Shown here: positions 17,216 to 24,745 of the stretch, one piece after another | Layout of the letters: every line of letters begins with the position of its first letter | Position numbering within the stretch: position 1 is the stretch's first letter | NCBI GenBank assembly: GCA_030041275.1 | Contig: JASHOE010000093.1 | Span: 1-55,692, forward strand | DNA from: Streptosporangiaceae bacterium | GTDB lineage: Bacteria > Actinomycetota > Actinomycetes > Streptosporangiales > Streptosporangiaceae | Length of the DNA stretch: 55,692 bases | Reading direction: 5' to 3' | Program-made: the position numbers and the translations under genes | Notes under the pieces: model-generated | The model's database searches: none | Seen by the model: the letters and a program-made list of their open reading frames with translations, nothing else | What the model was told of the DNA's origin: nothing

Positions 17216-18075
17216 CGTCGTCGGGCGGCCACCGTCGCGACGGCCGCCACCGTCGCCGCAGCCGTGCCGCAGGCCGCGAGCGCGCCGGCGGCCCGGTGCT
17301 GGGAAAGCCACAGCTGGGCACTGCGCGGATGCGAGCGGCCATCGAATTCGCCATGCGCTCCGTGATCGGTGCCTGTTCCGCGGTCGACCGGCTGCATGAG
17401 GTTATCCGGGCGGTCGGGCGAGGCCGGCTGGCCGGTCTGCTGGGACGAGTAGCCAGTGCGGGCGAGGTAGCGGTCAAGCAGGCTTGGCACGAACTTATTC
17501 GCGGCCAGGGTGGCGACCGTACTGGCGCCGGCCCAGTACTCGCGCCTGCCGGGATGCTTTGCGGCGAACAGCACGCCGCGTGCCGCCACCTCGGGCTGAT
17601 AGATCGGCGGAACGGGCTGCGGACGGTCGGGCAGCCGCGACCGCACCCACGAGAACTGCGGCGTGTTGACGGCCGGCATCTGCACGACGGTCACTCGGAC
17701 CTGTGACTTGTCATGCAGCAGTTCGCAGCGGAGCGACGAGGTGAACCCGTTGATCCCGTGCTTGGCGCCGCAGTACGCCGACTGCAGCGGGATGCTGCGA
17801 GCGCTGAGAGCCGATCCGACCTGGACGATGGTGCCGTGGTCTCGCGGCCGCATCCGCGCCAGGGCCGCCATTGTCCCGTGCTGGTCGTAGTCCGCCACGT
17901 CAGCGCTGATCGCCAGGGCGGTGCCGCCAGCCCTCTCGACGTCAGATGCCGCGCCGTCGAGGCCCGCCTGGCCGCGTGCGATCAGTCCGACTCTGGCCCC
18001 GCGCTGGCCGTAGAGGCGTGCGGTAGCGCGCGCGATGCCAGCACTTGCGCCGGTAATGACGACCGTCTGTGTCAT
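17212..18075 (-). CDS. Short-chain dehydrogenase with a large in-frame internal deletion
   Basis: A 287-residue SDR-like protein. The nucleotide-binding start VVITGASAGIA (residues 5-15) has alanine where the third glycine of TGxxxGxG is normal. After DVADYDQ (59-65) the sequence jumps straight to HGTMAALARMRP. About 50 residues usually between these, with the NNAG motif, strand beta-4 and helix alpha-4, are missing without a frameshift. The catalytic YxxxK (Tyr101, Lys105) and the family C-terminus (PQFSWVRSR, DRYLARTGY, then a hydrophobic anchor near 255-285) remain. Loss of the Rossmann core probably abolishes or alters cofactor use. First gene of a coupled operon, so it may persist for translation of its neighbours. 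Confidence 0.85.
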   Translation of the reverse strand: MTQTVVITGASAGIARATARLYGQRGARVGLIARGQAGLDGAASDVERAGGTALAISADVADYDQHGTMAALARMRPRDHGTIVQVGSALSARSIPLQSAYCGAKHGINGFTSSLRCELLHDKSQVRVTVVQMPAVNTPQFSWVRSRLPDRPQPVPPIYQPEVAARGVLFAAKHPGRREYWAGASTVATLAANKFVPSLLDRYLARTGYSSQQTGQPASPDRPDNLMQPVDRGTGTDHGAHGEFDGRSHPRSAQLWLSQHRAAGALAACGTAAATVAAVATVAARRR

Positions 18076-18336
18076 TGCCCTCGTCCCTGATGTGATCTCG
18101 AAATGGTCCGGCGGCAGGTATTCGGCTCCCGCCGGGCAACCCGCCTTCGTTTCTCACCTGCCCGCGTGGCTGGCCGTAAACGTGCCCAGGCCGGGCTCGG
18201 CGTCCGCCTCAGCCCGCGAGTGCGCCGACCCGGGGCGAGTAACGTGATAATCGCGTCCGCGAGCTCCCAGGTGGCGTCATTCGGAGACGCGGAGCTGGCG
18301 ACGCATTCGTTCCCGGAACCTGGGTAGCGGGCACAG

Positions 18337-19815
18337 ATGCCGATCGAGATCGAAGTCAAATTCGAAGCTGACGCGGGGGCAAGGCTGCCCGGCCTGACCG
18401 CGGTACCTGCGGTTCACCGAACCCGCGGGCCAGAAAGCGAACGGCTGCAAGCCGAGTACTACGACACAGCCGACCTGCGGCTGCTCCGCTCAGGTATCAC
18501 CTTGCGCAGGCGCGAGGGCGGGCATGACCAGGGCTGGCACCTGAAACTGCCAGTCGGCCCCGGCACCCGCGAGGAGATTCAGGCGCCACTGGGCCATACC
18601 GGGGCAAGCGTGCCAGCACAGCTCGCGGATCTCGTCCAAGCTCGGACCAGAGGGCGAAAACTCGTCCCGGTTGCCACGATGACGACGCTGCGGCAGACGA
18701 TCACTCTCCTTGGCAAGAACGGCGAATCGCTGGCCGAAGTAACGGACGACCAGGTGCGGGCGACAGCGGCTGGCAGCACGGCCGGGCCAGTTCGATGGCG
18801 CGAAGTCGAGGTCGAGCTCACCGGCGGCGACCAGGACCTGCTCGAAGCCGCGGCCGGCCTCCTGCAGCGAGCCGGGCTGCGCCGCTCTGACCGGTCAGCC
18901 AAACTCGAGCGGGTACTCGGCGGGCCGCTTCCTGCCCAACCGGAACAGCCGATCGCGCAGCCGACTGCCGGGGACGTCGTGACCGCGTACCTCTGCGAGC
19001 ACGCCGATAGGCTGATCGGGCTCGATCCGATGGTCCGGTGTGGTGAACCGGACGGCGTCCACAAGATGCGGGTCGCCACGCGACGCCTGCGCAGCACGTT
19101 CCGCTCCTTCGGCGCCGTGACCAGCGCCGCCGGCAGCGAACACGTGGCGAGCGAGCTGAAGTGGCTGGGCACGGTGCTCGGTACCGAGCGTGACGCCTAC
19201 GTACAAGCACACAGACTGGCGGAGCACGTCCGTGCGACGGACGTCGATGTCTTGTTTGGCCCGGTACAGGCGCGAATCCAAGCGCACAGCGCGAAGGCCA
19301 CCGCCACGAGTCACGCCGCGGTGCTGGCCGCGCTGAACTCGGAGCGGTACTACGCGCTGCTTGACGCGCTCGAGGCGCTGCTCGCTAGTCCACAGGTCGG
19401 CCCCGAGGCCAGCGACCACGCCGAAACGGTCCTGCTGAAAGCCGTCGACCGCAGTTACCGCAGGACCCGGCGGCGGATGCGAGCGGCCATCGCCGAGCCG
19501 CCGGGAGCAGCGAGAGAATCCGCCCTGCACGCGGCTCGCAAGGCGGCCAAGCGCGCGCGTTACGCGGCCGAAGCCGCAGTCCCCATTGGCGGGAAAGACG
19601 TGCGGCGCCTGGCACGGCAGATGAGCAAGGTCCAGTCAGTGCTCGGCGACTACCACGACACCGTCGTGGGGCGCCAGGTATCGCGCACCCTCGGCGTCGC
19701 GGCGAACCTGGCAGGCGAGTCGGCGTTCGCGTACGGCCTGTTCTACGAACGCGACACGTGCCTGGCCGCCCGACTCGACGCAGCCGCGCAGCGGGTCTGG
19801 CAGCGCGCCGGCTAG
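18337..19815 (+). CDS. CYTH and CHAD domain-containing protein
   Basis: A 492-residue two-domain protein. The N-terminal CYTH (triphosphate tunnel) domain opens with PIEIEVKFE, giving the ExExK signature at residues 4-8, followed by YYDTADLRLLRSGITLRRR. The CHAD helical domain occupies roughly 215-490, with conserved histidine/arginine helices HKMRVATRRLRSTFRSF (about 241), LHAARKAAKRARYAAEAA and LGDYHDTVV. CYTH domains bind or cleave triphosphates and CHAD domains bind inorganic polyphosphate. A polyphosphate-related role is therefore likely, but the reaction is unproven. It stands alone, divergent from the SDR operon. Confidence 0.93.
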   Translation: MPIEIEVKFEADAGARLPGLTAVPAVHRTRGPESERLQAEYYDTADLRLLRSGITLRRREGGHDQGWHLKLPVGPGTREEIQAPLGHTGASVPAQLADLVQARTRGRKLVPVATMTTLRQTITLLGKNGESLAEVTDDQVRATAAGSTAGPVRWREVEVELTGGDQDLLEAAAGLLQRAGLRRSDRSAKLERVLGGPLPAQPEQPIAQPTAGDVVTAYLCEHADRLIGLDPMVRCGEPDGVHKMRVATRRLRSTFRSFGAVTSAAGSEHVASELKWLGTVLGTERDAYVQAHRLAEHVRATDVDVLFGPVQARIQAHSAKATATSHAAVLAALNSERYYALLDALEALLASPQVGPEASDHAETVLLKAVDRSYRRTRRRMRAAIAEPPGAARESALHAARKAAKRARYAAEAAVPIGGKDVRRLARQMSKVQSVLGDYHDTVVGRQVSRTLGVAANLAGESAFAYGLFYERDTCLAARLDAAAQRVWQRAG

Positions 19816-20429
19816 CGCGGGCGTTGAACCCAGGTCCGGAGCGCGCGCGGATAGCCGCTGCTCACACGGCCGCTGCCGCCCGTTGACTGTTTGGCTGGCC
19901 GGCTAGCGGGTAGCCGACCGCGACTGGTGCGGGTCCCGTCACATTGATCACCGAAGCCGAACATCTCAGTGCCGACGCGGAAGACCGCAGCTACCTCTAT
20001 CCGCACGCGTTGGCGCCACCAGTGGACCCGGCGCCGGCCGACCCGGCATGGCCCAGCAGACATCATCGCGAATCCACCCGATGACAAGGTCCTGGACACG
20101 GCCGATGACCTTGCTGCCGAGGAGCCCGCCGCCCAGGACCCGCTACCCGATAACCGGCCCTCAGCAGCGCCGCTACCCGAGAGGCCTCCGGTAACCACTC
20201 AGCCATCCCCCTGGGACGCCGGGTCACCGCGCCTGAACCTTGCGTGCACCGCGGAGCCCGCATCAGGCAGGCGGACGTGGTGGCGGCGCCGGGGGACCGG
20301 GCGGCACGGGTAATACGACTCATCGGACTGGGATCACACCGGCTTTCGCCGATCCCATTCCCATGCGGACGCGGCGGACGGCCCTGTGCTTCGGGCTACG
20401 CGGTCGCGCGACGCTGTTAACCTCCGCAG
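19816..20429. other. 614-bp gap with coding-like fragments but no intact gene
   Basis: From about 19946 one plus-strand frame reads like protein (LITEAEHL, EDRSYLYPHALAPP) and then stops. A different plus frame continues from about 20060 with an acidic, proline-rich segment (DDKVLDTADDLAAEEP). No start, ribosome-binding site or single frame links them, so this may be a frameshifted remnant or chance. The right end holds the likely promoter of the next gene. Confidence 0.35.
20418..20423 (+). promoter_or_regulatory. Putative -10 hexamer of a leaderless gene
   Basis: TAACCT fits TANNNT and ends six bases before the ATG at 20430. No Shine-Dalgarno is present, so transcription starting at or next to the ATG is likely. 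The -35 region is not recognisable. Confidence 0.4.
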
Positions 20430-20864
20430 ATGACGCAGTTGTGGGAACCAGGCATGCCAGGCGTGCTGCAGCTGCCGTCCGGCAGGCTTGTACGCGGCCG
20501 CGGGATCTCGCGGCCCCTGCCGGCCGGGCCGAGGCCGACCCTGGGCGTCTACTTGCTGGCGACCGAACCACCGGCCGTCGCCTGGGATTCCCGCTGGCTG
20601 CGGTGGCCGGACTTCGGCTTGCCAACCGATCGTCAGCAGGTGCTGCCGGTGCTCATGGAGGTCTGGCAGCGAGCCAAGGACGAGCGCGTCGAGGTTGCAT
20701 GCCTGGGTGGCCGGGGCCGGACCGGAACGGCCCTCGCCTGTCTCTCCGTTATCGACGGGGTGCCGCCAAATCGCGCCGTGCAGTATGTCCGCGCGCACTA
20801 CAGCCCACGAGCGGTGGAGACATTGTGGCAGCGGCGTTACGTCAGACGGTTCCGGGCTGGCTAA
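20430..20864 (+). CDS. Protein-tyrosine-phosphatase-like protein
   Basis: A 144-residue protein with a Cx5R phosphatase loop, CLGGRGRTGTALA, starting at about residue 90. The preceding hydrophobic strand and the following helix are typical of dual-specificity/tyrosine phosphatases. The general-acid aspartate is probably in WPDFGLPTD, near residue 60. The fold is compact and lacks any extra domain. Substrate could be a phosphoprotein or phospho-sugar/lipid. The gene is preceded by an apparent leaderless promoter and faces a STAS-domain gene tail to tail, which hints at phospho-signalling but no direct link is shown. Confidence 0.8.
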   Translation: MTQLWEPGMPGVLQLPSGRLVRGRGISRPLPAGPRPTLGVYLLATEPPAVAWDSRWLRWPDFGLPTDRQQVLPVLMEVWQRAKDERVEVACLGGRGRTGTALACLSVIDGVPPNRAVQYVRAHYSPRAVETLWQRRYVRRFRAG

Positions 20865-20890
20865 CGCCCGGCTAACAGACCCGTTCCCGT

Positions 20891-21304
20891 TCAGCTGGGC
20901 ACAAGTGCTGGCGCGGACCGGACGCTCGGCACCGCTTCGAGCCATGGCGCGATGGCGATGGCGGGGAGTTCCGCAACGGCGTCTGCCACGCTCCGGAACA
21001 CGCACAGCAGCCGGTCAAGTCCGGTGACCGCGAGCATGCGCAGCACCGGAGACGAGACCGCGGCCAGCCGAAGCTGACCCCCCTCCGCCTGGGCTTTCTT
21101 GTGCGCCACGACGAGCACGCTCACGCCGCAGGAATCGCAGAACTGAGTAGCGCTCATGTCCGCCACGATCGTGGCGTAACCCCAGGACGCAGCGCGCAGG
21201 AATGCTGACTGAAGAATCTCGGCGTTACTGATGTCGATAAATGGGGGCGTTGCCACCACTGGTACACCGCGGACCAGCCCGATCCGGTAAGCGTCGTTGC
21301 TCAC
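20891..21304 (-). CDS. STAS-domain anti-sigma factor antagonist
   Basis: A 137-residue single STAS domain. The strand IVADMSATQFCDSCGVSVLVVAHKKA (about 46-71) contains the conserved D-S-x-G in which the serine is the regulatory phosphorylation site of SpoIIAA/RsbV-type antagonists. The domain core ends near residue 112, followed by a short variable tail. The GTG at 21304 has a strong GGAGGAA ribosome-binding site. No anti-sigma kinase or sigma factor gene is adjacent, so the partner is elsewhere. Such proteins release stress or developmental sigma factors by binding their anti-sigma kinase. Confidence 0.88.
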   Translation of the reverse strand: MSNDAYRIGLVRGVPVVATPPFIDISNAEILQSAFLRAASWGYATIVADMSATQFCDSCGVSVLVVAHKKAQAEGGQLRLAAVSSPVLRMLAVTGLDRLLCVFRSVADAVAELPAIAIAPWLEAVPSVRSAPALVPS

Positions 21305-21609
21305 GGGTTCCTCCGGTGCCCCGCGACGGACGAGGCTCGCACTAGGTGCCCCGATCGTAGGTCCTTAACCATTCATTCGACTGGCCGTTTCGGCTGTTCG
21401 AGCCGCCCGATTGCGGCATACCTGTTTCGTTGTCCCGGTCACAGTCCTTTTGTGCCCGTCGGCGCCACAGCCAGCCGCCTGGCAGGCGCTAGCCCGGTGC
21501 GCGTCGCGGGGCGGCCCTCCACAGGATCTCCATAACACTCACGACCGGCCTGCACCGGGCGCTGTTCGGCTAACGGTAGACACACGCAGCGGCGGCTTCA
21601 GGGGGGAAT
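21305..21609. promoter_or_regulatory. Divergent promoter region (STAS gene / FAD oxidase)
   Basis: A 305-bp gap with no gene. TACGAT on the complement, about 45-50 bases before the STAS GTG, is a reasonable -10 element. The right side ends in AGGGGGGAAT directly before the oxidase ATG. No clear operator repeat was seen. Confidence 0.3.
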
Positions 21610-23016
21610 ATGAGCGTCATCACCACGCCTACGGCTGAGCAGCTCCGCGAGCAGGTCCGCGGCGCGGTCATCACGGCGGCAGACCCGGGCTATGACGAGG
21701 CACGAGCGGTGCACAACGGCATGTTCGACCGCTATCCGGCAGCCGTGCTGCGGGCCGAGCAGGTGGCCGATGTCGTCGCCGGGGTGAACTTCGCTCGGGA
21801 CGCCGGACTTGCGCTCGCCGTGCGTGGAGCTGGGCACAGCGCACCCGGATTTGGCAGCTGCGATGGCGGCCTCGTGATCGACTTGTCGCCGATGCGATCG
21901 GTGTACGTCGACCCCGAGGCGGCGACGGCCCGCGTCGGTGGCGGCGCCACCTGGGGGGACTTCAACTACGCGACGCACGCCTTCGGCCTGGCGACCACCG
22001 GCGGCATCGTGTCGACCACCGGCGTGGGCGGGCTGACACTCGGCGGCGGCATCGGGTACCTGGCGCGCCCCTATGGCCTGTCAATCGACAACCTGCGCTC
22101 GGCTCAGGTCGTCACCGCGGACGGACGCGTGCTAACCGCGAGCCCGGATGAGAATGCCGACCTCTTCTGGGCACTGCGCGGGGGTGGCGGGAACTTCGGT
22201 GTGGTCACCTCGTTCGAGTTTCAGCTGCATCCGGTGGCCGACGTCTATGCCGGGATCTTCTTCTACGAGCTAGCCCACGCGCGGGACATTTTCCGGTTCT
22301 TTGCCGAGTTCATCCCGACCGCTCCAGAGCCCTATAGCGCGGTCCCGGCTTTCCAGATCGCGCCTCCGCTGCCGTTCGTCCCGCCTGACCGGGTCGGTGA
22401 CACCTTCTGCGCAGCGATCGTGCACTGGGCCGGGCCGCTGTCGGAAGGCGAGCAGGCGATGGCACCGTTCCGGGATATCGCGCCGGTTGTCGCCGAGATG
22501 GCCGGCCCGATGCCCTATCCGGCTCTCAACACCGCGTTCGACGCCATGTTCCCCAAGGGCATCCGCAGCTACTGGAAGGGCAGCTTCGTCACCGAGCTCT
22601 CCGACGCCGCGATCGACCAGCACGTGATCCACGGCCCCAGGGTTCCTGAGGTCAGCGCGACCATGCACCTCTACCCGATCAACGGCGCCTGCCACCGCGT
22701 CGGCCCCGAGGAAACCGCCTTCGCCTACCGCGACGCGACCTTCGCCCAGATCATCGTCGCCGCCTGGCAAGATCCGGCTGCCGACGCTGACCGGATCCGG
22801 TGGGTGCGCGAGTACCACCAGGCCACGGCGCCGTACGCCGAGCCTGGCGGTTACGTCAACTTCATGGCTGACGACGACAGCGGCCGGGTCCTGGACAACT
22901 ATCGCGGGAATTACCGGCGGCTGGCCGAGATCAAGGCTCGCTACGACCCCGCCAATCTGTTCCAGCTCAACCAGAACATCGTCCCGCTGAACCAGAACAT
23001 CGTCACGGCCAGTTGA
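21610..23016 (+). CDS. FAD-binding (berberine-bridge-type) oxidoreductase
   Basis: A 468-residue flavoprotein with the PCMH FAD-binding fold and a C-terminal BBE segment. AVRGAGHSAPG (His76) carries the histidine that covalently holds FAD in this family; GGGIGYLARPYGLSIDNL follows near 144-161. The end YVNFMADDDS, NYRRLAEIKARYDPANLFQLNQNI is the BBE motif. A second cysteine attachment site is not evident. Family members oxidise alcohols, sugars or specialised metabolites using oxygen. Oddly, the last residues repeat: LNQNIVP is followed at once by LNQNIVT, from a 21-bp tandem duplication at 22967-23008. The ATG has a strong GGGGGGAAT ribosome-binding site. Confidence 0.92.
   Translation: MSVITTPTAEQLREQVRGAVITAADPGYDEARAVHNGMFDRYPAAVLRAEQVADVVAGVNFARDAGLALAVRGAGHSAPGFGSCDGGLVIDLSPMRSVYVDPEAATARVGGGATWGDFNYATHAFGLATTGGIVSTTGVGGLTLGGGIGYLARPYGLSIDNLRSAQVVTADGRVLTASPDENADLFWALRGGGGNFGVVTSFEFQLHPVADVYAGIFFYELAHARDIFRFFAEFIPTAPEPYSAVPAFQIAPPLPFVPPDRVGDTFCAAIVHWAGPLSEGEQAMAPFRDIAPVVAEMAGPMPYPALNTAFDAMFPKGIRSYWKGSFVTELSDAAIDQHVIHGPRVPEVSATMHLYPINGACHRVGPEETAFAYRDATFAQIIVAAWQDPAADADRIRWVREYHQATAPYAEPGGYVNFMADDDSGRVLDNYRGNYRRLAEIKARYDPANLFQLNQNIVPLNQNIVTAS
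22967..23008 (+). repeat. 21-bp tandem duplication at the oxidase 3' end
   Basis: The copies CTCAACCAGAACATCGTCCC(G) and CTGAACCAGAACATCGTCAC(G) abut and add seven residues to the usual family C-terminus. They differ at two bases, so the duplication is fairly young. Confidence 0.75.
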
Positions 23017-23142
23017 TCCGCCGCGGACCTGACGCACGGAGAGAGCCGCTTCACATTGTCTCCACGCCGGGGCCGTCGGACTTGCACACACCGCGCGTTC
23101 GGTTAGGCGTAGTCCACGATCACCCATCGGGAGGGAACGCAG

Positions 23143-23484
23143 ATGAAGGACCGCGATCACCGGACGGACGCCGTACGGGACTTCTCGGCACAACGCAACG
23201 TTCGACCGAGCATGCAGCAGCACCTTCCGGCCGCCCAGGTGGCCCTGTGTCGGGACGGCGGGCTCCAGCCCACGGACGCGGCAGAGGTGCGCGCCCATCT
23301 GAGGTCATGTCCGAAGTGCCGTCGCGTGGACGCCAGGCTCACGCAAGTGCGCAAGATTCTTACTCACCAGGCCAGCGCGGACATGCCAGCGACGATCGCG
23401 ATGCGGATTGACCGGGCCCTCATCGCCGAGGCGGCCCAGGGGAACTGGCCACCCCGACCGCGGCGACCACTTCCCTACAGCTAG
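23143..23484 (+). CDS. Zinc-finger anti-sigma-factor-like protein
   Basis: A 113-residue soluble protein with the H-x3-C-x2-C core of zinc-binding anti-sigma domains: His52, Cys56 and Cys59 in AHLRSCPKCRRV, with a helix after it (MPATIAMRIDRALIAE) typical of the family. There is no membrane segment and no sigma-factor gene beside it, so it is either an orphan anti-sigma or a redox/zinc sensor. GGAGGGAACGCAG precedes the ATG. The last four bases overlap the stop of the convergent MFS gene. Partner unknown. Confidence 0.75.
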   Translation: MKDRDHRTDAVRDFSAQRNVRPSMQQHLPAAQVALCRDGGLQPTDAAEVRAHLRSCPKCRRVDARLTQVRKILTHQASADMPATIAMRIDRALIAEAAQGNWPPRPRRPLPYS

Positions 23485-24698
23485 CCGACGTTCGTCGGGC
23501 GCGATCGGGCGTGCCGCGTGCAGGCTGGCAGAGCTGCCAGTATCAGCACGCCTGTGACTACGAAAGCGGCTGAATAGCCAGTGTGAGTGACAACGAGCCC
23601 GAACACGACGGGGCCAGCCCCGTAACCAGCATCGTAAGCCAGATTCCAGAGCGCGCTCGCGGCGCCAATCCCGGAAGCAGGCATCCGCTCGATCATCAGC
23701 ACCTGGGTGGCGTTCTGGGTGATGCCGAACCCGATACCGAACAGGCACATACCAGCGATCACTGCGGGAGCCACCAGCCCGATCATGGCGATCATCCCGA
23801 TACCGGTCAGCACGAGACCTGGAATGAGCAGACCCGCGTGACCGTGCCGGTCGCCGAGCCGACCCGCCCACCAGCGGCCCACCGTGGCGGCCAGGGCCTG
23901 GGCAAGCAACCCGATGGCGGCCACATTGCCTGCTGCCCCAGCGGCGAGCGGAAGGAAGGAAACGACCACCCCGGCGGCCACGGTCGTCACCGTGAACAGC
24001 AGTGCTAGCCGCAGCTGGCTCGGATGGCGCAGCCCGGCGAGCAACCCGATCGGCTGCCCGGCCGGGTCGTCGGCAGCCCGCCCGCGCGGGTCTGCGGTGC
24101 CCGGCAGCAACCGGAAGGCCGCCAGCGGAGCGAGCGCACTGGCCGCGGCCACCAGCACCACCACCCCAAAGCCATAGTGAGCGGCGAGCCACACCCCTGC
24201 TGGTAGAGCCACGACGCCCGGCACGGAGTCGACGACTCCGTACAGCCCGAACCCTTCGCCACGACGCTCCCGCGGCAGCAGTTCGGCGATCAGCACGTCC
24301 ATGACGGTGCCGAGGCCGAAACCGAAGCCACGCACCACACTGACCGCTAGCACGACAGCCAGCGGGCCGCCGAACAGCAGCGTGACCGCTGGCAGGCCCA
24401 TGAGCAGCGCGCCCGCTGCAATCAGCGTCCGGTACCGGAATCGCCTCATCAGCGCGGGTGTGGCGAGTTCGGCCGCCACGGTGCCCAGCAGCAGCGCGCC
24501 GGTCACCAGCCCGGCTCCCGCGGTCCCCGCCCCGGCCGCCGCGGCCGCCAGCGGCGTCGCGGCGAGCATCACATAGAAGCTGGTCAGCAACGCGAAGGAG
24601 GCGGCGAACATGAGGCAAAGCGGGCGGCTGACCATCCGCCGCCGCGGCGCCTCTGCATTGCCGCGCTGGCTCGGCACGGGGTCTGTCGAAGTGCTCAT
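23481..24698 (-). CDS. MFS transporter (12-helix)
   Basis: A 405-residue major facilitator protein with about 12 hydrophobic segments. The loop RRFRYRTL between helices 2 and 3 and the central basic loop near residues 185-205 are usual. The charged GRWWAGRLGDRHGH loop marks the start of the second half. The ATG at 24698 is chosen because TACGGT (complement 24711-24706) ends seven bases before it, consistent with a leaderless message; a GTG at 24728 is an alternative. It is divergent from a MocR-type regulator, which probably controls it. The likely role is drug or metabolite efflux; substrate unknown. Confidence 0.88.
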   Translation of the reverse strand: MSTSTDPVPSQRGNAEAPRRRMVSRPLCLMFAASFALLTSFYVMLAATPLAAAAAGAGTAGAGLVTGALLLGTVAAELATPALMRRFRYRTLIAAGALLMGLPAVTLLFGGPLAVVLAVSVVRGFGFGLGTVMDVLIAELLPRERRGEGFGLYGVVDSVPGVVALPAGVWLAAHYGFGVVVLVAAASALAPLAAFRLLPGTADPRGRAADDPAGQPIGLLAGLRHPSQLRLALLFTVTTVAAGVVVSFLPLAAGAAGNVAAIGLLAQALAATVGRWWAGRLGDRHGHAGLLIPGLVLTGIGMIAMIGLVAPAVIAGMCLFGIGFGITQNATQVLMIERMPASGIGAASALWNLAYDAGYGAGPVVFGLVVTHTGYSAAFVVTGVLILAALPACTRHARSRPTNVG

Positions 24699-24721
24699 GC
24701 TGATGACCGTAGGCCGGAAGT

Positions 24722-24745
24722 GGAACACTGATAAGGTCCAGTTCC
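24722..24745. promoter_or_regulatory. Inverted repeat and back-to-back leaderless promoters (MFS/MocR)
   Basis: GGAAC (24722-24726) and GTTCC (24741-24745) form an inverted repeat with 14 bp between them. TAAGGT (24732-24737), a -10-like hexamer for the MocR gene, lies inside it. The MFS -10 is just to its left. A protein bound here would affect both promoters, so autoregulation by the MocR protein is plausible. Confidence 0.5.

Noticed and set aside
20311..20322. TAATACGACTCA, identical to the first 12 bases of the phage T7 promoter
   Set aside because: The match breaks off before the conserved CTATAG part, and no phage or vector sequence surrounds it. It is most likely coincidence.
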